Shown here in pieces: positions 23,637-36,967 of a stretch of DNA of 64,000 nt. A program made the position numbers and the translations under genes. The notes beneath the pieces are model-generated. The model was not told the origin of the DNA. It ran no database searches and saw only the letters and a list, made by a program, of their open reading frames with translations. Origin of the DNA: Solen grandis (Eukaryota > Mollusca > Bivalvia > Adapedonta > Solenidae). How positions within the stretch are numbered: position 1 is the first letter of the stretch; the number at the start of each line of letters is the position of its first letter. The stretch is taken from NCBI GenBank assembly GCA_021229015.1, contig CM037789.1, positions 32,655,856 through 32,719,855 of the forward strand, given 5' to 3'.

Positions 23637-24215
23637 GCCATGTTGACATGGCCATCCCCCGCCGAAAGCTTGCTCTTTAGACGTTGGAGAGTAGAATATT
23701 TCAGTTTAAAAGAAAATTTCTAGTAATGAAGACTGATGTTTAAAGGGATTATAGATATGAAACCCAAGTGAAGACCTACGACTTTCTCTATTTTGAGGTC
23801 TACAGGTAAAATGTCAAGGTCACTGTGATAAAAATTAAGACTGAAAATTAACAAAAATACAATAACCAAAACATTATGAAAGGTAGATTTATCATTCTTG
23901 TGCACTGCACTCTTCCACATTGAGATATAGTCACCTATGAAGTATCAAGTTGATACCTCAAATACTTTTTGAGTAATGCTCTAGACAATAATTAAATCTG
24001 AAAAATAACAAAGGGCAATAACTCAAAAATTATGAAAGGTAGAGTTATCATTCTTGTGCACTGCACTCCTACTTAATGAGATCTATTCACCTATGAAGTA
24101 TCAAGTTGATACCTCAAATACTTTTCGAGTTATGCTCCGGACAAAATTATCGGACGGACGGACGGACGGAGACTATTACTATATCCCCCGCCGCCTTTCG
24201 GCGGGCGATAAAAAT
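23637..24215. repeat. Dispersed repeat with internal duplication and CGGA run
   Basis: Starts with AGCCATGTTGACATGGCCAT and GCCGAAAGCTTGC, and ends with GCCGCCTTTCGGCGGGCGAT. Inside, a block of about 110 bases containing ATTCTTGTGCACTGCACTC is repeated near 23880 and 24035 (about 156-base spacing). A (CGGA)5 run lies at about 24152-24171. It is probably a non-autonomous mobile repeat. Confidence 0.75.
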
Positions 24216-25609
24216 CGACAGGGGCCAATATGTCCCCTGCCACCTTAATATTTTCTAACGTCAGATTATATTTCCGGCTATTATGTTGATTCATATACAA
24301 AGGTCGTCCATTCATGTCAGAAGCGAGAAAACTAGACATCGTGCCACTTAATTCATACTTTGACCAAATGACCAGAACGGTCCAAAATTTACTGTTGCAA
24401 TTTGCTTTAGGTTTAAATTTTATTGGTTAATACACAAATCATTATATGGTTGGACGCAAGAGAAATAAATGACAATATAGTTAGATCAGCCTTGTTGAGC
24501 CGTATATGTAGCACGTGTGTGAAATAATCGACCGAAAAAACGACATTTGTGCTTGAATGATATAACTGATCTTTGACCATTTATATACATATGTTTTGCC
24601 ATAATTATATGTGCATAACATGCTTTCAGTTATGTAATACTCACGAGCATATTGCTTATATGTATTTACGAAATAAACTGTAAACTGTACTCGTTAACTA
24701 CAGCATGAATAAAAAAATATTTTGCTTAGGACCATTCAATTGTTTACAAAAATACTTGATATGCATATTCCGCAGATCTTTTTCAATTAGCTGAAATTTT
24801 CCGTAGACTTTCGATAAGTCTCCGTTAAAGAATCGCGAGTACATAAAAATTGATAGCGTAGCATAAACAATATAACGGTTTTTTAAATTCAGATTTATGT
24901 GATTTGGCGACGGTTTTTTAAATTCAGATTATTTCCGATTACGGACCGTCTTCGGGAATACTCGCAAATACAGTATGTAAACAATGACATTATTTTGACA
25001 TCAATACACAATACTAAATGGCATAATTTGATCAACATATTTAATATGTTTAACTGTTTTTAACAGCAGATGTAAATTGTGTATCAGTTGCGTTAGTCTA
25101 CAATATGTCAGTATTATTTTGTCTTTCCATTTACATGAAAGTTGTATAATTTTGAAACATAATTGGCCTTAAAATCTTTTTCCGATCGAAAACAGAAGAT
25201 ATTAACCAGTTGGCAATATTGGGGCATCCGTGTTTGAACAACACCTTTTGTATTATTTTATCATGCATCAGATAACTAAAACAAAACAACAACAAAAACA
25301 ATAACAACAACAGAAAATCATCAAATACCGGAACTACAGCTCCTCATTTGCTATGAGAGTTATATTCGGCAAACAGAGCTAATTGGGAAGCTGTTGTTAT
25401 AAAACGTTTTCGAATCGTGCCACTTGGGTTGCTGTATTAGACATTAACTCTAAGGAGAGAGAGACAGACAGACAGAAACAGAGATACCTATTTTTCTTAA
25501 AAGATTTTTTTTCAACTAATGAAAATGTGATAAATTCGTTTTTCTACACCTGGTCCAGCATGTAAGATATTCCTTTTGGTGTGCCTATGAAAACTTAAGT
25601 TAAACGTAT
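24216..25609. other. No gene recognised
   Basis: AT-rich sequence. CGGTTTTTTAAATTCAGATT occurs twice (about 24876 and 24911), a small local duplication. Confidence 0.55.
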
Positions 25610-28420
25610 ACGTCATGTTTTATATCATTCCCGTGCTATTTTCGACCGAATACGATTTTTTCCCTCGTGATATATATAGACGGTCCGTGACATATACGGT
25701 TCAACAAAGCCCGTTTGTTTCAATGCTGTGGTTTAGATTTATTGTTAGCAGTAAAGTTAATGATTCTTAAACAATAGCTAAAACATGATATAGAACATAC
25801 CCAGTCATACATTTACAATAACAAATACAAGGAAATTAAAACGTCTTCGGTTGGTTCAGGATATATAAGATATATATGAAAGATACGGAAACAGAAGATG
25901 TATTGTATTGTAAAGCAGGAAATTAACTGGATAAAAACGAATTTGATAAAATAACCTTAAAGTGTTCTTTTGTCCATTCATGTGCATATAAAACAATGAG
26001 CAGTTGGTGTACCACAAGGCATTCTAGATATAAGACCAAGCTGCATCGCCTTGCTGACAACATGTATAATTTTGGAATGTATGTAATTTGTATTTGAATG
26101 AAAACATGGCTTACATACTTCCTGCTCTTGCAAGTGCGAAGAACTAAAAAAACAAAAGTGAGTTATATATATTTTCTTTCTTTTAAACACGATTAAATTA
26201 TACCATAAATTAAAATCAAGCGTAAACTGATGCAATTTTAAAAAGATCAGCAAATATTGAGTTTGTTTAATATTGTGGTGTGTTCGATTATTCAAGACGT
26301 GGTGGGATCGGTGATTCAAAATGGTACTTCAATGAATCACTTGTTTGGTGCTCCGCATGTTTACTTCCAGAACTGATTGATCTAATGTAGGGATGCTTGC
26401 TATAATCAAGCCATATGTAACTTTGAGGGATAATAGCGTCTAAATTGGGAGCAGAGCGAATTCGATCCCCGTTCGCTAAACACCAAAAGAGGCGTGAAAG
26501 CATGTGTTTGTGTGTGCTTAACAAGGGGAATAACTTTTCTTTGATTTTTCAATTACACTTCGATTGTTGTCTTTCTTATTCTTAGAAAATATAGTCTTTT
26601 TCTATTATTAAAGGTTTTCCTGATTTATCAATATGGGAACCCGCTCAGATGAAAAAGAAACAAGATCGGACGACTGTGTGCAGCACATCTGCAACCCCTG
26701 CAAATATCTAGGGTCAGATAAAAAGGCCACTGTCTACTGTGGTAAATGTAACACATTTCTCTGTAAATCCTGTGAACAATCGCACCGAGGGTTACCAGCC
26801 ACGCGGGACCACGCTCTCAAGACTGGAAAACTGTTATCATCGACCTTAAAGCCATGTCCGACCCAACCTATTGCCTACTGCGATGTTCACAAGAGCAATC
26901 TGATCAAAGGTTTTTGCGAGAATCATAAGACATTGACATGTGACGTGTGTTCCGTAACCTTACACCGGAAATGTTTAAGGACCTCTCTCAGTGATAAAGC
27001 CAGCAAGATGAGCAAAAGCCAACCGGACATGTTGGTGACAAGAATGAAACAAATCAAACAAAGTCTTTCAAATTTGAAATCATCCCGAGATAAAGATGTT
27101 GATTTATTGATCAATCAAGCAACGAAGTCAATCAATGATGTCAAAGAATTGAGAAGAAAAATTAATGAAAAACTGGATAATCTTGAAAAAGATGCATACA
27201 AATCTATTGAAGATGCAAGAAAGTGCAGAGAAAAAGAGATAAGGGATCACATGACTACATGTGAAAATATTCTGAAGCAAGTTGACGAACGCATAAAGGA
27301 AATGCAAGAATACCAGGCCTCAATGAATGAAGAAATAATGTTTATCGGACTGACAAAGTCATATGATGAAGTTGATGGAATGGAGAAGATTGCCATAGAC
27401 CTTGAGTCGGAAGCTACCCAATGTCAGCTGAATTTTCAGTCAAACAAGGTCATAGAGGAGCTCTTGCAGCAGGTTAAAGATCTTGGTCAGGTGATACCAA
27501 CATTTCAAAGAACTGTATCCAGTGGAGATAATATACTTAACATGACATTTTCTAGCAAAAATACATTAAAATATACGCAGATCGGATATCTGGCTCAACA
27601 TTTCTCCCCAATGGTGATCTGGTTTTATGTGACCGTGGCAACAGAAAGTTACATCTGTAAGCCCAAACTTCACCTCTAAGAAGAATATTAATTTACCATC
27701 AGGGCCATGTGACATCTGCACAGTAGCTGATACAGAGGTTGCCATAACGTTACCAGGCCTAAAGAATATTCAGTTTGTCTTCGTACAGCCGCGACTGAGA
27801 CTCGGACAATTATTGACATTAGACAGGAAATGTTGGGGTATAGACTGTCATGTCGACATGCTGTACGTCACGTGTCATGACCAACCGGGTAATGGGGAAG
27901 TTCTGGTGATGATGATGGATGGACAGGTACAAAGAAGACTCAGGGTGGATGATCAAGGACGGTACATGTTTACATGTCCATTCTACGTACGTGTCAGCCG
28001 AACCAGTGACCGTGTTTATGTATCAGACTTGCGCAACAACACGGTCACATGTATGACACAGCGCGGAAATGTGGCCTACACGTACGCACACGCGAATTTA
28101 TCTTCTCCTAGAGACATTCACGTAGACAGTCATGACAACATACTTGTAAGTGGGGGTGAGTCTCACAACATTCATCGTGTAGATAAGCACGGTACTCACC
28201 ACTCCATACTGGTCAGTAAGAGTGATGGGGTAGTATTTCCAAACTGTCTCTCATACCGCGACACTGATGGGGCGTTGGTTGTAGGAATGAGTAATGTACC
28301 AGCGTGTAAGGTGTTCTGCTTGAAGAAGTAATATGTAGACTGTTTAAAACAAAACATCTGACCAAATACCATTGATTCATATACTATTATCTTTTCATCA
28401 GTTTAGAAAAAAGAGGATCA
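25610..28420 (+). repeat. Segmental duplication, copy 1 (upstream flank, TRIM-like gene, 3' flank)
   Basis: Blocks such as GTGACATATACGGTTC, TGTAAAGCAGGAAATTAACT, CCTGCTCTTGCAAG-type text and 'gttgtctttctt' recur in the same order at 35740-36560 and 38860-40755. In copy 1 the upstream flank and gene are continuous; in copy 2 about 2.3 kb is inserted between them. The match ends shortly after the stop codons (ATTGATTCATA, ATCAGTTTAGAAAA). Confidence 0.88.
26633..28331 (+). pseudogene. TRIM-like B-box/coiled-coil/NHL-like gene, copy 1, two frameshifts
   Basis: The 5' part (26633-27679) encodes two B-box zinc modules (HICNPCKYLGSDKKATVYCG..., then YCDVHKSNLIKGFCENHKT...) and a long coiled coil. 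The C-terminal NHL-like beta-propeller part continues in another frame to 28331. Against the intact paralogue at 38966, this copy lacks one base near 27557 (AGCAAAAATAC for AGCAAACAATAC) and one near 27660 (CTGTAAGCCC for CTGTACAGCCC). Two single-base losses account exactly for the frame change from the first ORF to the second. The rest of the propeller is open and ends ACKVFCLKK. As in copy 2 there is no RING finger. It could encode a truncated 348-residue B-box/coiled-coil protein, but most likely it is a young pseudogene or, less likely, two assembly errors. Confidence 0.88.
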
Positions 28421-29273
28421 ATTATTTTTTAGATTTCCTAGAGAGAATATTAATGACCATGATAGTGATATTACTAAGTGCAAATATTATTAAAGATACA
28501 TTTTTTAGAAATGTAATTTAATAACTTAAATACGATTGCATATTTAAATTTGAATTTACTTATGAAAATTCATTGTACTGGGGTGGGGTGAAGGTGTATT
28601 GACAATTTTCGATGATAGACAAACAATGAAGTGAACTTTAAACATACTTTTGTAGACAGAAATATTGTCTTTACCTTACCTTAACATTGCAGATAGAAAG
28701 GTTTTATACACATTTTGCAATTTCATCTAAAGTTGCATATGAGACGAATTAAGTTTAAGGGTCCGTTTTGATGTACCCACAGAATAATGGTGTCTGTTCT
28801 CAAACTTACTCCTAAAGACACTGCAGTTTCGACGTCAAGCGTACCTCAGATATTTCCTACCGAATATGCATTTATTTAAGGCAGTAGAGCATTAATGATA
28901 CCATCGGGCTGTCGGGTAACATTGGCTTATATTATCACTAAAGAAAACGGGCAACGGAATGTTACGACCAAAGTTTAACTTTTGCAGTGTTTTGTTTGCA
29001 CTATATTATTTAATTATAAGTCTCAGATTTGTGATCTGATTTCATTTTCAATCCATTTGATATTCCTGTATAAATTGTTTAATTCTGTTATGCAGGTAGC
29101 AATACAACTATTATTGTTCAGCAATTGAAATGATGTCATTCCATTCTGCATTTTTGAAATAAAAAAAACACACCTACATGCGTCATATAGATCCACATAG
29201 TTTCCGTCTTTTTATTTTATCTTATATGTGTGTGTGTTAACCTTTGCACTTATGTATTTGTTGTTTTTTATTA
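28421..29273. other. No gene recognised
   Basis: AT-rich sequence downstream of the TRIM-like pseudogene. Confidence 0.55.
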
Positions 29274-29545
29274 GATTAGAATAGTTTAACGTCATTTTAT
29301 GTCATCAGGGGTTAACACATGCTCATAAGATTTGAATAGTTAAACATCATTTTATGTCATCAGGGGTTTACACATGCTAATTAGATTTGAATAGTTTAAC
29401 GTCATTTTAGTCATCAGGGGTTTCACAGTCATAAGATTTGAATAGTTTAACGTCATTTTATGTCATCAGGGGTTAACACATGCTCATAAGATTTGAATAG
29501 TTTAACGTCATTTTATGTCATCAGGGGTTAACACATGCTCAGTTA
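29274..29545. repeat. 55-bp minisatellite, 5 copies
   Basis: Units starting GATTTGAATAGTTTAACGTC at 29274, 29329, 29384, 29435 and 29490. One unit is four bases short. Confidence 0.97.
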
Positions 29546-30317
29546 ACCTAGAGGCTCTTTCTTGGGATTCTGACAGTACTAAAAGGTTAGCCAGTACAAA
29601 TGTATGTATCTCTGCTGTTGACGGACAACCTTCCCACTACGGATAGTGGTTGAAAACGAATTCTTGAAATCCAATCTCTGACTTTTGTTGTACCTCAGAA
29701 ACCAATGCATGTATTAACCTGAAAATTTAAACATGTCTTTCCAACACTCCAATGTATAACAATAAGAAAGAACTTATAGTTGAATTCAATGCAAATAATC
29801 ATAGACAATTTTGTTAGATTTCCAGGTTGCTTAAAATTTTGCGAGTAAATACTATCATAGTTATATCTCAGTAACTACTGCATATATTGTATAGAAACTT
29901 CACATTTTCCAGCCCCAAAACCTTGGGGGTACTCCAACTACCCTAAATAATTGTTTGATTAAATAAATATATAGCATATTATCAGGTCAAACGAGTATCC
30001 TTGAGAAATCGTTATTAGTATTACTTTATGGTAAAAGTCGTAATTGCTTTATCATGTTCAACTCTTAATCTCAATTACACAGTATACGATTTTAAGGTGT
30101 AAGAAAGACATTCCCTAAATATTGTAAATTGGTCCCATAAATAAATAATTTGAAATTATTATTATTTGATCATGACATTAAAATGTTTTTTTTTACATAG
30201 TTTTAGTAAATGCTAAAACAAATCAGTTACCCCATGTATAACAGGTCAAAACGCGCTTAAAATAAATCCGACATCCACCGCTTCGTCTCTTAAGAGAAAG
30301 TTTGTAAACAAGTACAA
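29546..30317. other. No gene recognised
   Basis: AT-rich; no supported ORF. Confidence 0.5.
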
Positions 30318-31040
30318 AGGCACTGGCTAGAACCACATAATTACCACATACATCGGAATCTTGATTACTATCTAAGATATATACGATTAAAAAAAAGTTT
30401 CGTTCTCTTTCACTGTATATTGAAACATGGTAAGGAACGGATTCTGACATTACGTGATACGAAGGTCGTAACTTTGTATTTATGTATGCTACCATCATAT
30501 TCTATGCATGGTTCGACTAGTCTGATACTCACACATGGTATTACAAATAATTGTCAAATGGCAAGCTTAACAAAGAAATAACGCGAAATATCAATAGTTT
30601 GTTCATTTTCATAAGTCTGCTCTGCTATCAACTTTCGTTTTCATTCGGTCGATTTGAATCAAGCGATATGATTGGACGATGTAAGATTGACATCGTCAGA
30701 TATTGGGAAATTGTTTGCGAAGATGTATTACGTCATTCAATGCGAATAGCCGAAAAGAATAAACTGGAAGTTGAGAGTGGAGCAGATTTAAAAATATAAA
30801 CAAATTGTGACATTTCGCGTTATTACTAAGTTAAGGTTGCCTTTTGACAATGATTCCTGACACCATATGTTAAATAAATATAAGACTGATCGAACCGTGC
30901 CCAAAATATAGTGGAAGCATACATTTGTACAATGTTACGACCTCTGTAATCAAATGCTGTCAGATTCCGTTCCTTACCATGTTCATAATACAGTATAGAG
31001 GGACAAATTATCGTAATTCTGCGGTTCTGGTGCCAGTGTA
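30318..31040. repeat. Fold-back: diverged inverted repeat with 210-base loop
   Basis: 30318-30595 pairs with the reverse complement of 30805-31040. Shared phrases include ACATGGTAAGGAACGGA, GAGGTCGTAAC or AAGGTCGTAAC, and AATAACGCGAAAT. The arms are clearly diverged, so the structure is old. The loop (30596-30804) holds most of an 82-codon ORF (30551-30799) with a hydrophobic N-terminal stretch. The right arm on the minus strand is open for 77 codons, but its left-arm counterpart is interrupted, so coding is not supported. Confidence 0.75.
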
Positions 31041-32099
31041 AAAAGGCAAGTAATATCATTTAATTTGTATATGTATCCAATATTTATTAGAATTGCAAAG
31101 AGTTGTATGCGTATGTGTTATATAACATTTAAAAGATCGAAAAGAAAAGTGTTACGTCCATATATTTGACATATTAGCCGTTAAGTATAACTGTAAATAG
31201 ATACATAGATACATGTCAGAATTTTTTTATGCTTCCTTCAAGAAATATTTATGAAGTCGAATTGATTTGAATTATAATGAAAAAAAAAACAACAAAAAAA
31301 AAACAAAAAAAAAACATACGCACTTATAATATTCATGACATTCTCCTGAATGAACTTTGCCGATCTAACACATGTAAACTATGACTTAATCTGTGTATTA
31401 TTCATTAATTGATAATATTTCACTATCTTAACTGCACCGTATTTAAAATCGCGTAAGTATCAACGAGTGGATTAACAGGACCGTCTGTACATACATACAT
31501 CTTTTATTGACATATCAACATGTCTGTCTTTGGCAATTACGATATAAAGAAATATGGCAAAGACACAATAACAAAAGCATGAAGTGATATAGGAAAGATA
31601 ACAAAAGCATTATACCAGATCAAAAACAGTTAAAAATATCAGGGTATATTATAATAAAGACTTATCAAAGAATCTAAGGTAAGAAATGCTTTGTTTAAAC
31701 GATTAGGGTTCTCAGAGACAACTTTTTTTCATTTCAAATGCATATAATAAAAATCTCGACAAAATACCTTTTGCAAAGAAAACAATCTGAGGAAAAAATA
31801 ACATTATACAGCTGTTAATCGACGCTTAAGGATGTTCTTTTATAAGAGAATGCAATCATTATTATTGTTATCATAGACTACACAGGTCCGGATCCAAACC
31901 CTTTGCAATTTGGGCTAAGGGGCAAAACGAGACACTGTTTACTAAGATAGAATAACAGAACTGGTGGTTTCTCTTGCAGTTTAAATCACAGATTGGCGTA
32001 AAATCCAGAGGCTCGCTTAATAACATTTTCATGACTTTGTTTAGTAAAATTTGATATGAAATAATATTTCTTGTCAGATATACACACGTTTTGAAGAGA
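31041..32099. other. No gene recognised
   Basis: AT-rich sequence with an A-rich/C run at 31280-31315. Confidence 0.55.
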
Positions 32100-32312
32100 C
32101 CCTTATTTTCAGCCCGTGGGTTCGATCTCCGACCTCGACATACCAACGTCGCTGAAATGGTGCTGGTATATTTCCCTTTCTTTGTTGTCAGCATAACGGT
32201 AGTTCCAGGACTGGCGGAAAATGTGACTTGATGAGATATCATGCCACTTGTCTACCTCGCCAATATGGATTGAAAAACTCTCGGTGGGACATTAAACCAA
32301 AATAAGTAAACA
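32100..32312 (+). mobile_element. 5'-truncated SINE, same family as 17955
   Basis: Starts at the B-box part (GTGGGTTCGATCTCCGACC). It continues with TGAGATATCATGCCACTTGT and the tail GGTGGGACATTAAACC, collinear with the full-length copy. The A box is missing. Confidence 0.8.
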
Positions 32313-33001
32313 CGTTGTCCATTTTAAAATTGCTCTAATGTAAGAAGTATGCATTTTAACATGTGTATATATCCCTCAAAGTTGTGAAAATGATGCCAAG
32401 AAATGCGGCCGGCATATATCCTCGAAAGACCCTGAATCGCCGCATTAAGAAACGAACCTAAAACTGAGAAGTAATATGAAACAGAACAACAACACTTACT
32501 ATTATCATGAATTCCATTTGATAATGGTATTTTTTTTTGGCACAAAAAATTATGTCCTTTCAAATCATTTGTTAAAATCATTTTCAAAACTAGGTTTCTT
32601 TAACATTTTTACCTTAGTTCGTCGCCGCAATCTATAGCTAGATACTGTGACGTCACTAGATGTCATTCAGATTCTCAATAGGCCAGGTATATAGTCTAAT
32701 CAATTGGTTTTCGTAACAATAATAAAATAAATGTTCCAAAGTGTCAAAGGTTTAACATAACATATTTACAGTACTAAATTGTATAAAAAATGCTCTTTAG
32801 ATTATTTTGCAATGGGGGCAGAAGAATTCATCTCCCCTTCTAATTACTCTGATAGATGTGAACTGCCAAGATGTGTCCAGTGCAAGCAGGTTCTACCATT
32901 ACGAATACTATCACACAGCCCCCACTTAACAATTATAAGGGAAACACAAGAGGCTTGCTCCTTTGACAGTGATCACACACAGGAAAGATATGTTTAAGGA
33001 T
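32313..33001. other. No gene recognised
   Basis: A 72-codon ORF at 32779-32997 has scattered cysteines but no recognised domain or splice context. Confidence 0.5.
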
Positions 33002-34110
33002 TTTGAAATACTCTCATTTATTAGCTCGACTATTCAAAGAATTTGAGAGCTATTGTAGACGCCCTTGCGTCGGCGTTGGCGTTGCAGCTTTTGGTTAAAG
33101 TTTTGCATGCAAGTTACTATCAACCTTATATCTCAATAACCATTTATAGTGTTGACTTTAAAGTTTATAAATACGTTCAGGGGAATCAGACATCCAAGGT
33201 AGATAACTCTTGACTGAATTTAATATGAATAATGGCCCTTTTTAACTTAGAAATTTTAGTTAAAGTTTTGCATGCAATAGAAAATTTGGTTAAAGTTTTG
33301 CGTGCAAGCTTACTATCCAGTTTGTATCTCAGTAACCATTCATGGTATTGACTTGAAAGTTTATGAATATGTTAAGGGGCATAAGTCAACCATGGTAGAT
33401 AACTCTTGACTGAATTTAATATATATTATGGCCCCTTTTTAACTTAGAAATTTTGGTTAAAGTTTTGCATGCAAGATACTCTCATGTTTATATCTCAGTA
33501 TCCAGGCATGCGATTGATTTGAAACATCTTCAATATGTTAAGGGGTATCATAATTCCATGGTAGATAACTCTTGATAGAATATGTTACAAATTATGGCCC
33601 CTTTTTAACTTAGAAATGTTGGTTAAAGTTTTGCATGCAAGGTACTTTCATGCTTATATCTTAGAGTCCAGGCATGGGATTGATTTGAAACATCTTTAAT
33701 ATGTTTAGGGGTATCATACTATAAAGATAGATAACACTTGATGGAATATATTAAACATTATGGCCCCCTTTTACTAAGACTTTTGGTTAATTTTTTGCAT
33801 TCAAGCTATTATTCAGCTTTTATCTCAGAAAAATTGCTTGTGGAATTGACTAGAAAGTTAAGGAGTGTCTTCAGGGGCGTCAGAAAACCAAGGAGGATAA
33901 CTTTTGGACTGACTTTTATGCAAATAAATGGCCCTTTTTTAATTTGGATTTATGGTTAAAGTTTTGCATGCACAGTGCTATTATGCTTCTCAGTAACTAT
34001 GCATGGGATTGATTTTAGACTTCATAGAAATATTAAGGGGTATTAGACTAACAAGGTATATCATTTTTGACTATTATTATGTACAGGGTATGTAAAGAGC
34101 AAGAATTAAA
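33002..34110. repeat. 167-bp tandem repeat, about 6 copies
   Basis: GGTTAAAGTTTTGCATGCAA or a variant starts at about 33091, 33259, 33288 (short extra unit), 33453, 33621, 33787 and 33953, a period of 165-168 bases. Each unit also carries TATCTCAGTAACCA-type text and 'tatggcccctttttaactta'. The array opens with TAGCTCGACTATTCAAAGAA, a GC-rich leader. It directly abuts the transposase remnant that follows. Confidence 0.93.
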
Positions 34111-34126
34111 ATAGATTTCATTTGAT

Positions 34127-35450
34127 TTACCAACAAGCATTTTGAATGGTCGAGCGTGCTGTCCGCTGACAGCTCTTGTTCATCTTCAGTGTCACTTTCA
34201 TCACTGCTTTTTGGAGTGTGTGAAGGGCTAGGCTGCGGACTTTGTTTTGCAGATAACCTACTAGTTTAAGACTTTGTGGTTTGTGACTTCTTAACATGCT
34301 TTTTATGTTTTTCATATGCATCAATCACAATGTCACTGGTTAACTCTTTACCTGACACAAGCTTACTGACAGTTTTTCTAAGTTTAATAGAGTTTTCATT
34401 TTTTTCTGACACTTACTGTTGCTCTTTGACATTATTTTTTTCAGGCAATTTAACAGTAGCATCACTAGACTGGCTGTTATTATCACATTCTTTATCTTTA
34501 TCTACAAATACTTCAGTCGGAATCATGCAGCTTCTTGGAATAGCACCTCTATCTGCAGGGTAAATACCAGTTCTTTTGAAAGCAGACTGCATATTTTCTG
34601 CACACAGGGCTCTATTGTAAACCTAGCAAGCTATTCACATATGTTTTACTTAGTAATAGTTGCATGTGTCTAGCGAATATATGTGTGTATCTGTGTATGA
34701 CACATTTTCTGAAAGGGACCATAACATTCAACATCAAGAGGCTGGAAGATGTGGCTAGTGTGGGCAGGTAAAATATTAGTATTATATTGTCCTGTTTGGC
34801 ATAAGTAGCTAGAGTTAGGGCAACATGGGTTCTGTGCCCGTCAAAGAGCATGAGGTTATTGCCTCTGTCAGGAATGAAATGATCAGTCAGATACTTGCAG
34901 AACACTTCTATATTAGACCAGCCAGAGTCTGAAATAGTTCCATTTACCCCTGGTGACCCGCTTTGTAACAGATCAGCTCATAGTTCATTTTCTATTGAGG
35001 GAATACAAAATACGGAGGTACAGCTGAGTCACTAGACTAGCACTATCTGCACATAGTATTGTAACAGTTTTGCCTTTCCCAAAAGTCACAGCCTGAGTAG
35101 GATTGACAGCACTTTTAACAAAATGTTGGGGTTTATGCTGAAACACCTTTTTCGTCAATATTATAGATTATAGCCACATCCACACATTTTGCTGTGTATA
35201 ACCATAACCCAGATCAGCCATTCTCTTAAAGTGATCAACTAATTTGGCCTCCTCATGCTTATCAAATTAAGGGAGCCTGCCCATCACAAATGACTCAGGG
35301 TCATCACGGCCTAAAAACTGTATTTGGGTTTTTAATTGAACATCCTACTGGCCCTATAGAAGTAATGACTCAGTAGGTCCAGAGTCCAGTCCACCAGCAT
35401 GCAGTAGATTTGTGAAGTGTGTTGTCAGTGAAGTTACATCTTCAGAATCA
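34127..35450 (-). pseudogene. Pogo/Tigger-type DDE transposase, dead
   Basis: Read on the minus strand across several frames, the order is: GRDDPESFVMGRLP and LVDHFKRMADLGYGYT (N-terminal region); NIDEKGVSA (first catalytic Asp); AVTFGKGKTVTILCADSAS; SGWSNIEVFCKYLTDHFIP; LMLFDGHRTHVALTLA (second Asp); LPAHTSHIFQPLDVECYGPF (third Asp, in PLD); then a tail LRKTVSKLVSGKELTSD. This matches the DDE_1 layout of pogo/Tigger transposases, which cut and paste at TA. Frameshifts and stops (for example after NIDEKGVSA and before HIFQPLD) show it cannot make a full protein. No terminal inverted repeats were located. Confidence 0.88.
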
Positions 35451-35739
35451 GATCTGCCATTGAATATGGCCTAAACGTGCTAAAATGTCACATTCAGGGA
35501 CAGATAACTAAAAAAGTAGGACGGTGACCCCCGTTTTTTCCCATAAAAGTGTTCCTTTTATGATACTCTATAATTATGCAAAGTTCTATGGAACATTTTA
35601 AACTTACCTTGTATGTCTATATAGAAAACAGTAACATACGCCCTTAACACACCTTTTGCTTTTCTGTCCGAAGATTATACACTACTGTCATAAAAACAAT
35701 AGGCCTTTAAGGCAAACTTACACGTGACATTTTATGTGA
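35451..35739. other. No gene recognised
   Basis: Short interval between the transposase remnant and the duplicated TRIM upstream flank. Confidence 0.5.
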
Positions 35740-36560
35740 CAAATACGTTTGTTTCATGAGCGTGTTTTTTTTTCGACCCAATATATCTATCCGGTCGAAT
35801 TTTTTACTCGTGTTAGATATACGTGACATATACGGTTCCATAAGGCCTAATTGTTTCAATGTTGTCGTTTAGTTTGATTATTATCAACGGTTGTGTATAA
35901 AGTTAATGCTTTTGACAATAGTTTAAAAACGATTAGAACAAACAGACTTAGTCATACACTTAAGAAAAAAAAAATTAATGTCATTTATTCGGTTTACAAA
36001 CTTACGGTACGGAAACGGAATCTCTATTGTATTGTAAAGCAGGAAATTAACTGGATAAAATCGAAATTGATCAAATGACCTGAATGTCTAGATATAAAAC
36101 CAAGCTGTATTAAATTGCTGACAAAATGTGTAGTTTTTGGAATTATGCTGCTTCAGAAAAATAGAATACAGAAAGCTTCTTAATTCTTTATGAAATTCCA
36201 CGGTGCAAGGAACAATCAGGTAATTAGTATTTGAATGAAAACATGGATTATATACTTGCTGCTCTTGCAAGGGTATAGGGACTAAATAACAAAAGTGAGT
36301 TATACACTTTTTTATGTAACATGTTTAAATTATACCATAAATCAACATCTTATATCAACTAATACAATTTAAACTGATCAGTGATTGGCGCTCCTCATGT
36401 AAAAGTTCATACTTCCAGAACTAATTGACCCAGTATAAGACCCTTTTCTGTATTTTCAAGCTTTTTGTAACTTTGAGGGAATAGGGCGTCCAGATTAAGG
36501 GCGGAGCGGGTTCGATCACAGTCCGCTAAACATCAAAGTTATAAAAAATGGATTCAGTAC
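35740..36560 (+). repeat. Segmental duplication, copy 2, upstream part
   Basis: Collinear with 25610-26500 (GTGACATATACGGTTC, TGTAAAGCAGGAAATTAACT, ACCAAGCTGTATTAAATTGC versus its partner). It stops near GTCCGCTAAACATCAAA; the match resumes only at about 38860, next to the intact gene. Confidence 0.85.
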
Positions 36561-36967
36561 GTGTTTATCCGTTTTGAAACACGCACACGTCCGAATACGT
36601 TAGTTTTTTTTTATTCAACATGCAGTTAAAATACATTCAGGTTAAATATATCGCTAAACATTTTTTCCCTTCAAAAAATTAACGTCTGTATTGTATTTTC
36701 TGTGAAATAGCTGTTTACATTCATTCTTGAACTAACCCATGAAAATTTTAAACCACAGAGGGCCAATTGCATAACCAAATGTTAATTAAGACGAGTCTAA
36801 GTAACACGGATTTGGCCAGCCTTGAGTTTAAACCTGGTTTGCAAAATCGAAGTTAAACTTAAGTTTAGTTCACCCAAGTCCTTCTACCCTTAGGTTAACT
36901 ATCCTTCGGTTTAATATATCTCGGAAGCCTGTCCTTGTAGTAGGACTAAAAGTTGTTTTATTTAATA
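36561..36967. other. Part of the insert splitting copy 2; no gene
   Basis: Sequence absent from the corresponding place in copy 1; nothing coding recognised. Confidence 0.5.

Noticed and set aside
30551..30799. Insulin-like peptide gene
   Set aside because: Only a B-chain-like Cys spacing; no A-chain cysteines, no processing sites, and it lies in a fold-back loop.
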